This document shows positions 54,957 through 64,000 of a DNA stretch of 64,000 nucleotides, in pieces; the stretch's first letter is position 1; each line of letters opens with the position of its first letter. Location: the NCBI GenBank assembly GCA_000469685.2, contig LS997566.1, positions 44,999,442-45,063,441 of the forward strand, written 5' to 3'. Made by a program: the position numbers and the translations under genes. The notes under the pieces are model-generated. The model was given only the letters and a program-made list of their open reading frames with translations, had not been told where the DNA came from and ran no database searches. This DNA is from Haemonchus contortus. Its lineage: Eukaryota; Nematoda; Chromadorea; Rhabditida; Trichostrongylidae.

Positions 54957-55765
54957 GAGGGGGGGGAGCAAGGGCCTGTACCGGTGGGTGTTACGGAATC
55001 AATACGGGCGGCCCGATTTTTAGATTGGAGCACTGACCCCACTTAACTACCTGATCAATAATCACCATTAAATATACATATAATACATCATCTAGGTAGA
55101 GAACTGGGAATTTGTTCTGAAGATTCATTGCCACCTAAATAGTGATGGTAGAGGCTACCTCAAGGGTTTTCTTGAAAGACACGAGAGTGAAAAGCTTTAT
55201 TACCTGGGATCCCCCAACCGTTCCCGATCGAAGTATCAAGTAGGGTGAGCGGGTTTTTTTGCAGAAACTTTTGCAACACCCCATCTTACTGGAATTTTCT
55301 GATAGTTCGGGGTTCCTGTTTGAGGACCCACGAGTGTAAGGATAAAATATACGGCTGTCTACTCCTCACTCGGGTGAATTAACCATTTGATGACCGAACT
55401 GTCTACCCTTATGCAACATTTACTCTTTTATGAGTTTGGATCTTGTCAATACGCTGCCGGAACTTATTTGAAACCCTGTCAAGCATTAGGCCTTCAGACC
55501 CTTTCCGACTTAATCCGACTTATTGTGATATTACGAAATCTCCAGATAACTTAGGGCATGTTTAATAAAATATTAAGGGGGTTCTAGTAAATCCAGAATG
55601 AAACCTTGACTGTTCTGCGATTTTCGGCAGATACTTGTCGTACGGCCTGATATTAACCGTCCCAATGTTGCCTACCTTGCCAAATCGGGCTAGACGATGC
55701 AATTTCAATGCCATAAGTCGGATGCCTTAGTCTTTTCTCACCGATATAGAAGATCATCAAGATTT
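54957..55765 (+). repeat. Diverged 0.8-kb direct repeat, copy 2
   Basis: Same block order as copy 1, beginning with an 8-nt G run and AATACGGGCGGCCCGATTTT, then GTGATGGTAGAGGCTACCTC. Copies differ by substitutions and indels, so the duplication or separate insertion is old. Confidence 0.8.
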
Positions 55766-56903
55766 TCAGGTTTCCAGAAAGCACACAAAATTAATTGCTT
55801 CAAAATTCCCTGGCAATTGAACAAGCTGACTTGTCCCCATCTGACATGGAAGTCCTAGACTGAAACCATTTCACATCGTCCTTCACTCCCAAAAAGTTCA
55901 CTATGGCTACTTTTTTTGGGGATTTCTCAGCACAGGCTTCTCAACTACGAACTTCCCATCTTGAATTTTTTCGCAAAAATTTGCACCCTGATTGACGTGA
56001 ACTTGTCTCCGTATCCTGCTAATGGAGTCAAAAATGGGATCGTTCGCTAGGCATTCGTCTTGGAAGGCCAGTTCAGGCTGAATCACGGCAAAAATCTCAG
56101 TGAAATATTTATTACATCAATTTTTTCGAGAACAAATCCAATAGTAAAGTATTTTGATGACCCGTGCAATTTCGTGATTGAAGAAAGTCATCGTTATTTC
56201 AGTAATACCCGTTTTAGAAAACATTTACATGAAAATAGGAGTCCAGTAACATCTAAATTTCTCTTGTTCGATACGGTAGATTGAGCGAAGCAGATGCAAG
56301 AGAAGCAGAAACTGCGCCATATTCTGCGTCTCTGTCTCGTTGAGTGGATGAACTGCTCCGTCGCCTTTCATACTTCATTAGTACTGAGTTTCGCATTTAA
56401 TCAAATTGATACGACGTTGAGGACTGCTTTCGATGGCGTTGGTGCCATTCTCCCAAAAGTGACGAATTTTCGACATCGTATTCGAGAAGAACCCGAGATC
56501 TTGCTGAAAAAAAAGATTTTTCTCCAGAATAAAGAGGATGGGAAAATTTGGTGGTCTGGGATCGTCCCGTACCTTGTTCATATTGGGAACTACCAGTCGG
56601 ATTTCATGGATTTCCAGACTATTCCTTGCCATCAAATCCGTCGCAGGATGCGCATCAAAACTAACTGCTCTGGATCGGGGTGGGTCTAAAAATGCAGGTT
56701 TAAAGAGTGAGTCTTCTCAGTATAGCAGCAGCTTTACTCACCGACAGAAAGCAGATTCCCTGTATACATTTTTGATGTGCTTTCTTTAGCAGTTGCATGT
56801 ATCAGCATAGAAGTTGCCGAGACCCGATGTGATGTGAGAGCCAACTGGAAAATACCGAAATTAGGTAGCCCTGACCCAGGCGTCGTCCCATTTGAGCACC
56901 TAC
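55766..56903. other. Downstream of the GPCR, no exon assigned
   Basis: Should hold the last coding exon or 3' UTR of the receptor. One possible exon near 56814-56760 (after a CTAAAG) could not be confirmed. Overlapping frames on both strands at 56294-56689 lack family motifs. Confidence 0.35.
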
Positions 56904-59900
56904 CTGCTCACTCCTAGTAAGATCAGTGAGACCAGATGGTTTATGCCGAGACATTTCCAGTTCAGCCAATGCTGGCCAATCTTTCAGGAACTTTCTGAAA
57001 ATAGTAAATGATCATTTCGAATAGAAAGCTTTCAGGGAAAACGAGAGGAATGTGGGTCTCGTACCGATAAAGTGGATCCGGTAGACAGGAAAGGAACGTC
57101 TGCATGAAGACAGTACGGAATTTTCGACTCATTGCACAATAGATAAGGAAATTCACAGCAGAATTGAGCAAAGACAACAGATCCATCAGATCTCCAAGCG
57201 GTATATAAATCTAAAAAAGTTAAATTGAGTTTGTATCAAGCGATAACCCTTAATAGACAGCTGAGATAACCCAAAGACCAAGTTTTAGAAAAATTGGTAT
57301 TTTTCAAAAGTTGTTTTCAAGATTGTTGACTTGATTACCTTTTGATAGAAGGTTTCATTTGAGTAGATGGCATTACAGACGTGTAACATTCCCTGAGGAA
57401 GTTCGGCAACGAGAAATATCGAAAGAACAGCTACAAGCATAGGGGTTGTATGATCACGAGGCATTCGCTTTTTGTTCATCACCTGAAAGAAATCATTTTG
57501 ATGGGGAAACCTCTCGTGAACTCATCTTCACCCTGAGTAAAACTCAAAAATGGCTAATGAACATGGGGAAGATTGATCGGATTAAAGTTCTTGCCCAGGT
57601 AAAGCGTAAGAAAGAGGTAGAACTAACCTGTGCAAGACTTTTTCGCCGGTGTGAAACATCACGAATGATCTTCAAAAGAGCGATAATCGAAACTGTGAGA
57701 AGTGTGCATGGCACGACTTTGAAGAAAATACCATTCGTCCAAAATGCTACCTGAAAGTCGCTACTTGTGAGAGAGAACTCCCATACACGCACTCAAAGTA
57801 TATGTCGCCCCTATATGGGAGCCGAACATCCGGAAGCATCCAAAACAAAAATTGATTGACCCTAAAAATCTCACCCTTTACTTTTGTAATTTTAGTGGTG
57901 CCGAGATTCTACGCGATTTCCTTTGGGTACAAGAATCAAAAGTGCCCCTTCTAGCCGATTCTCAGCAAAGTTCGGAGTTTTTTAGATCGCAGGTATGTTC
58001 CAATGACACTTCTTTCTGGGTTTCAGAATGAATTTGGAACGTGGAGCTCGGAAGAGAGTTAACTGGCCTCCTTCAATACTTATGTTCCAGATTCTCTCGC
58101 CTCCATCGCCTACACAATAAGGTCTCCAGTAACAAATTATCGATCCAAGTGAACTCAAAACAAACCTTGAGCAGAAAGCAGTCATCTTCCGAAGGTCGGA
58201 CATGGAAGACTTTCCCGTATGATCCCGCTTGCGTTTCATTCAGACTCAAATCTATCACATCAACTACTGATGAACTCATTTCTTTGAGTTCTTCCTGTGT
58301 CGCTGATGTTAGGCACGGAAGCCAAAGTTCGGCATCAATTTCCACTATCTGAAAACGTTCAATTTAGCCAAGTGAGAAGGGCTCATAAAATGAGAAGATT
58401 AAAGTAAGGGCATTTCATCCAAAACACCATTGGATTAGGGTTCGGGTGCAAACGACTCAGAAACAGGAGTGGAGTGAGATCATTAACGTTGAGGCAGTTA
58501 GTAGCTCCCTCAATCTTTATCGGAGGGATAGATGGTTAGGTTGGCGTAGACGAGAACCGATCTATGTAAAATCCGATCCCAGGGCCGTGCATGCGGGATG
58601 GTGGGTATTCATTATAGCTATCACTTTTCCTGGGCGTACTTATTTGATCAGGGAACAAGCCCACCTCGGCCTCAAGGACTATTCGGGAACTACAGCCTCA
58701 GACGGGATAGGTTGCGCTCAGGGAGCATAGCAAACGAGGAATTCAAGCTTTCTTCATTGGCTGTAAATACGCGCTGACCACCCATATTGCTATGGCCACC
58801 CATCTACCAGCGCGCCGCACACAGGCCTGGTCTGATTCTGGTCGATAACAGGCCGTAATGCGGTGGATTTAAAACCCGCCAGCGTTGCTGACGATTTCCG
58901 ATGTATTTACCGGCTTTTATTTGCGAACGCCTTTTTTTTTGAACAAATACTCATAGGATTCACCTCGAAAGTCATAAAATTCGGTATATTCACTAAGGCG
59001 ACGACACAAAGAGTGATGAGGGCTATGCCGCCAGTGGACCGTGCTGATATCGCTTCTGATGGACCAGCCGTTGCCCGTTTGATGGTATAGACTCGAATTT
59101 GGGCCAGAAGTACCTGAAATAGGGGAGAATGATGATCAAATAAGGAACTTTTCGAATTTTTCAAGTAGACCGAGTAGGTCATATAAATTTCAAAATAGTC
59201 CAGATTACAATTATTTCCCAAAATCGTTGAAATTTGGCAGAGTACGATCGCCTCCACAAAAGAATTACGAAGGATTTGGTTTCTGGTGGGAAGATGAAGT
59301 GATATCAATCCTGAAGAAAACCTACCGTAAGCCAAATGCTGGTCGCATGCAAAATCACGGTACTTTGCGAATGTGCGAACAAAAAGTATGCCCATTTCTT
59401 GTCGTAATCCTCTGGATCACACCTGAAACGATGTCCTTCAATTCACTGAAAGTATCCCAGAACGTTTTGGGGGCGATTATCGGGCCTCTAGCTGTAGACA
59501 GGCTCATGGACAGGGCGACATCGTGTGGCAGATAAGTGCTAGAGTTTTTCAGGTAGGCTAAGTATTGGAGTAGGTATCTAAGGTTCAATTAGGTGCGTAA
59601 GTACTTAGCACCCCTCTATCATCAGGACAGGACGTCCAGGATGAAAGAGAGCCGAAAACTAATGCCTAAGGCCTCTGGGGCTACGATATTGATTGGGAAG
59701 GCACTTAGCGTGTAGATGCAGTCATACAGAAGTCATGAAGCAGGCTTTCCAGTCCCAATCCGAAAAAAGCAGTTCTTGGGAGTTCAACTTCTTTGCCTTT
59801 TCTTGAGCCTACTATTCCCCTTCTAGGTAGAAGAAGGCCTGAACTCTAGTAAATTCTAGAACTTTGCTCACCTGAGATTAGCTGATATGAGGAAATGATA

Positions 59901-61053
59901 GACGAACACCAAAACGGACGTCATTACCAGTATATCACATATGGCTACTGCACAAAGAATGGCATTAATTGGCGATAGCATCGATGGTCGTGTCAATACG
60001 ACAACAGTGACGGCATTCATTACGGTACCTGCAAACGGATCAGACTAACAAAGTTTTCTTGCTAGGACACCCCTTTCCCCTGAGAGATATTCTTCAGCAG
60101 ATTTTTGATCTGTTTTTCGAGCCCTACTTATAGCTTTTGAGTGCATGTTCCGGGGGCGATAACTACCTACGTGTTGATTATTATTTATTTGTAAAGAACA
60201 TCTACGTACCAAGCAGATCTGCCAGATGAATTATGGCTTAGAAAAGCTTTGCTGATTATCTCGGACCAACTTCTTAGCAATACTAAGCCGGGGCTAAGCT
60301 TCTGACGTAGACTTCCTCGTCTTGTTTAATTTTAGACAGGGCCTTAGAGGCGTCACGGAGGGTATCGGAAATAGCTGATGATTTAGCAAACGGAGAAAAA
60401 ACCTGGTCATGATCTTGGACTTACGAACTTGGAACCTTACGCAGGGAGAACGAATGAGTGCGGCGTTTCCCTATCTCTTTCTGGGCTCCTAAACTGAGCG
60501 ATAGTTCGAGTATGACTTTCAAAGAACGTTGGTTTTCTACTACTTAGAGTACCCAGCTCAGAGTATATGAAGGTAATAATTCATTCGATCGCATTACAAG
60601 CACCTGAGAGAGTTAGCAAATCCGGGATGCCCTGGTAGCTCATGAGCGTGGGCTACTCAAGAATCCAACCATTTGGAAAAGCGCCTAAAGCCTAGGGTAG
60701 CGCTTCGCTCTCAAAGTTATGTGCCTCCGTTTTGACGGCTATTGTCAAACCGAGTTTGTAAGCATATGGAGCTGAATAAGGGGATTTTCTTCGGGAATTT
60801 CTACTTTCTGGACCCTTGGGTCGAGCTTGAGGTATATAACTCGCAGTTTTGATAGATCGGATCAACCAATATAGTTTGGGATGGAAAAACTCACCAGCTA
60901 GGCACAGAACGACGGCCATGTAGGGATGAAGATGAGCATAGGCACTGTGTAACGTGGACACGGCATCGGAAAGCCATTCGGCATCCGTCAAAGGAATTGC
61001 ACCCATTTCGCACATTTTCCTCTTGACGCTGGCGGCTACGTGTCCATACAACT
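56904..61053 (-). CDS. DMSR-like neuropeptide GPCR (rhodopsin family), ends unresolved
   Basis: Nematode DMSR receptors, relatives of insect myosuppressin receptors, are seven-helix proteins activated by FMRFamide-like peptides. Minus-strand exons in phase: 61053-60895, 60028-59872, 59422-59326, 59113-58964, 58348-58166, 57750-57628, 57482-57339, 57210-57065 and 56994-56904, about 416 codons. Landmarks: YAHLHPYMAVVLCLAG-TVMN (TM1), VVLTRPSMLSPINAIL, CDILVM (TM2), a Cys before TM3, HATSIWLTVLLAQIRVYTIK (TM3, with no DRY), NIPNFMTFE (TM4), PCTLLTVSIIALLKIIRDV (TM5), IFLVAELPQG (TM6), NSAVNFLIYCAMSRKFR (TM7, NSxxNFLIY form). The second extracellular loop is long and acidic (about 60 residues) with an NET glycosylation site. 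The first exon opens in phase 1 with no ATG, and the last ends RSEQ at a possible donor, so terminal exons are missing. Confidence 0.88.
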
Positions 61054-61794
61054 CTGTCAGCGATTCAGTTCACCGGCGGCCGATCATATATGTGAAGAAC
61101 TGAATGCGTTCGCCTGAAAATCGTTTGAAAATTGGAAAAATTGGAATTTTATGCTGAACCATATGTACGCCCGTTAAACGATAGTGTAACAATCACAAAA
61201 ATACATAAACAGATCGAAATTCCTATAAACCTTGAAGCAACCAGGTGCTGATGAATTGGGTGACATTTGGTTTGACGGAATAGTCAAAAACAGTACCACA
61301 AAATGACAAAATGGGACTATTCACTGGAGCTTTATGTATTTATTTATTGCATGTTATACAATGGACGGGCTGAATGAGCTTTTGCCACATCCGTATGCCA
61401 TTTCTCATGAAATGCCTGCAATGATATGGGAGGATAAAAACTGCACAGGTACAGTAACCTACTACGGCTTGAAATCTGGCTTCGTATCCAGCCTACTGTA
61501 AAGTTACCGAGTGACATGGGGATTTCCTTTGGTTCTTCTGGCGACGGAAAGACTTACAAGAGGCGTGGAGGGTTTCGGAAGAAATGGAAAAATCAGATTG
61601 AGAACTTCCAATGTTCCCTCTATACCTGGAATTAGAGGTTGATGTGGACATCTTCGTACAGGTCAAACGATTGGCGTGTGACAGGTGGGACCTGCCCGAC
61701 GTTAATGAAAAGCGATTACAGAAGAAATGCATTCCGGTTTTCTAGCTTGTGTTATTTCTAATTATTAATCCCTACTTGGGTGGAGATAGTCTAT

Positions 61795-61862
61795 CGGCAA
61801 GTGGTGCACCACAACAAACGCATGATTTGTATTTCGAGTCCTGGATTGACACTCGCCTAGAC
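61795..61862 (+). repeat. tRNA-derived SINE-like element, copy 3
   Basis: GGCAAGTGGTGCACCAC, then ATTTCGAGTCCTGGAT. It shares the A-box-side block with copies 1 and 2, and a B-box-like block at similar distance. It is the most diverged copy. Confidence 0.45.
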
Positions 61863-63439
61863 CGACCTAACCTTCCATATCTCCTGAGCCAATTAATTGG
61901 TATCAGACTTATCAGAGAGGATCAAAGCACTGACTTGTACATCGGTTGGTCACCGTAAGTCATAGGTTTGATACGCCTCTGAAGTTACGACTACGATTCC
62001 GAGTGGAAGGTGAGCGCGGGGCGCATCCCAGAAGTAAAAATGGGCCGAAGTGGCGCCAAAGGCAAGCTACTAGAGGAAAACAAGCTCTCGAGAAAGTGCC
62101 TGAAAAAAGTACCCAGGAACAAATGACAGCTGGAGAACATCGAGAGGATTGGAAGTCGTCTTCAGAAAAAAAATTATCGGATAAATTGAAGCGGAAATAC
62201 GGCGAGCAATTTGGAATAGTCTCCTTAAATGATGGCTGAGAAGGGCGTGGCAGGCATTTACAGATTTGCTGATCGGTTTATAAGGATCGCGTCTGCAGAT
62301 GAAATGATAGGCCTACTAGTAGATTACTCTTTAGTACCAGAACCGAGGAATCAAATGGCACCCGGCAAAAAACAACGAGTTTTGATTGAGCTGCCCATTC
62401 CCGAGTCTCTCCATGGATCCACTTGATTGCTACTCTCATTAGTAGCTATAAACGAATATTACGAAAAGAAATGTGACAGGGTCCTATCAGAAAAAAATAA
62501 ATGGCACGGAAACAATTGAGTGAATCGGCTCTCTTCCGGATTGAATTGGTGTAATGTCAGAGACTAATAAACTTCTTTCTGTATAAGACCACCTCGGTCG
62601 GCATTCCCATCTGGAGTATTTGAATAGCTTCCGTAGAAGAGGACTAAAAGCGGAATAGGAACTGCCTGTCTCAACAAATCGGAATCATTTTATCGGAACC
62701 AATTCAGAGGTGGTGCTCCTGAACCCCTGCTGGTTCTGTTCAAACAATCCTTGACAACCCACTAAGCCACGCGTGAGGGCAGAACTGGAGTAACACGGTG
62801 AAGGAGACGTAAAAGAATAGCGGACCTCGCGTGGTTCAGAATGCAAGGGAGAAGAAGGACCTCATTTTATCCGTGTTGTAGGTACTGCTTTCTAAAAGGA
62901 GCGTATGTCATTGCAATGAGCGTTTATAATTCAAAGTAAAAGAGGGAAGCGAACGGAATGTCTATAGGTTTGGCTCCTCAGCCTAAAAACAGTCTTCACC
63001 CTAACTTCTCTGACGAATTCCAAGGATCGGGAGAAATGCACTTTTCCTGGTCGCAGCAGTAAACGAAGTAGTATATTCCCATGAAACAAAAGATGGCAAC
63101 GGCAAACGTATAGAATATTCTATTTTCTGCTCGTCTGACCAAGTCACTATTAATAAACTACCTGATTTGGGTATGGGCATGCTGCTTCCTCTGTTTCGCA
63201 GTCGACCTTTACAGATTTATTGTACTGTGGATTCTGGGTGAGCGGAACTAGGGATAGCGACTCTCACTTGGCCCACAATCCAGCAAACATACTTCGACTT
63301 CGTCAAGGTGACCCTATTGTATTACCAAGTAAGGATCTAAGCTCAGTTCCGCGACTCCCTGAGGAGAGTGCGCTAGACTAGATGTTCCACCCAAATAATC
63401 ATGAAAGGCACTACATCGTAACTGTTTAGTCGATTAGAG

Positions 63440-63500
63440 TAAAAATGATAACAAATGATAAAGGATGATAAGCAGTGATACCAAGTGATAAGGAATGGTA
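63440..63500 (+). repeat. TGATAA-rich short array
   Basis: Five TGATA(A/C) words at intervals of about 9-11 bp (AAATGATAACAAATGATAAAGG...). A similar looser cluster is at 26100-26300. It could be a degenerate satellite or GATA-factor sites. Confidence 0.5.
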
Positions 63501-64000
63501 AACTGTCCTAGCAATTGTATGCATATGGAGAAATAAGGCAGTGAAAACAGGCAGAAGCAGGCATCGGCTGATAGGTCACACGGTTAGAAGGGAGGAGCAC
63601 ATACGAACTTCCCACTTCCCCGATTCCCCTGCGATTGAGAACGAAACTCGACGGTATGGCACACAAGCGGGCAGGCAGGCGAAGAAGCAAATCCTTTCGG
63701 GGAGCTATATTTCTTCTGATATCACTGATGTAATAAATCAAGGTCTGGGGAAATCCTATATACATACATATAAGTTAAAAAGTTTTCGGCCTTGATCTAT
63801 TGAGCCTTTTAGGAAGCGCCCACACATTCAATCTCCAATCTTCGGCATCATAATGGGTTTTGCATAGGTTTTTGGCCGATGCAATTACTTGTGGAAACCA
63901 ACTAGCATGCATTCCAATGCCTTTACCCTCTTGAATGGCTATGACTTCAAATAACCATTCTGAAAGGTTTGGCCATATTGGGTGGTGTTTGATGCCTGGA

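Larger units (their letters stand above)
61054..64000. other. Region upstream of the GPCR, no gene recognised
   Basis: Should contain the receptor's first exon or promoter. Apart from SINE-like copy 3 and an array of TGATAA words, I see only short frames (for example 61946-62239 and 63541-63795) without family signatures. Confidence 0.35.

Overview
The window looks like nuclear DNA from a nematode, most likely a clade V parasitic strongylid or close relative. Genes are split into many short exons (21-183 bp) with TTTCAG-type acceptors. The recognisable proteins are animal families, one of them a nematode-type neuropeptide receptor. Introns and spacers are full of decayed mariner elements and foldback repeats. 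I saw no bacterial, viral, CRISPR or operon-like content, and no rRNA or intact tRNA. Exon models come from reading frames, splice sites and phase matching by eye, without alignment or transcript data. The species assignment is inference.

Four genes are well supported. (1) 100-5148, plus strand: a TBC+TLD protein of the TBC1D24/Skywalker family, 13 exons, with its 5' end outside the window. (2) 17454-5871, minus strand: a complete ferroportin (SLC40A1-type iron exporter), 14 coding exons, about 488 residues. It is convergent with gene 1 and has a 4-kb intron full of mariner copies. (3) 24204-21850, minus strand: a 122-residue protein of unknown function in three exons; one intron carries a mariner and a palindrome. 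(4) 61053-56904, minus strand: a rhodopsin-like GPCR resembling the nematode DMSR (myosuppressin/FLP receptor) group, with nine exons placed and both ends unresolved.

The rest is repeat-rich. It holds five mariner-like copies (one inserted into another), four GC-rich palindromes sharing the end GGCTGCTTTCATAGTCC, three foldbacks with 145-195 bp arms, three tRNA-like SINE copies, and a pair of 440-bp inverted repeats bounding a 6-kb unit (40374-46337). There is also a tandem array with a period of about 240 bp (47.4-48.8 kb), a diverged 0.8-kb direct repeat (53.1 and 55.0 kb), ten poly-G/C runs, and a 2.3-kb block with strong G-over-C skew (38.0-40.3 kb). Several coding-like stretches (24.5, 28.6, 32.6-34.1, 42.8-45.4 and 47.4 kb) are not recognised and may be unknown genes, pseudogenes or old transposon coding sequence.

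The genes are not functionally linked: a vesicle-trafficking protein, an iron exporter, a small unknown protein and a peptide receptor. I found no convincing new multi-gene system. The most unusual content is structural: the palindrome family, the large inverted-repeat unit and the exon-like tandem array.
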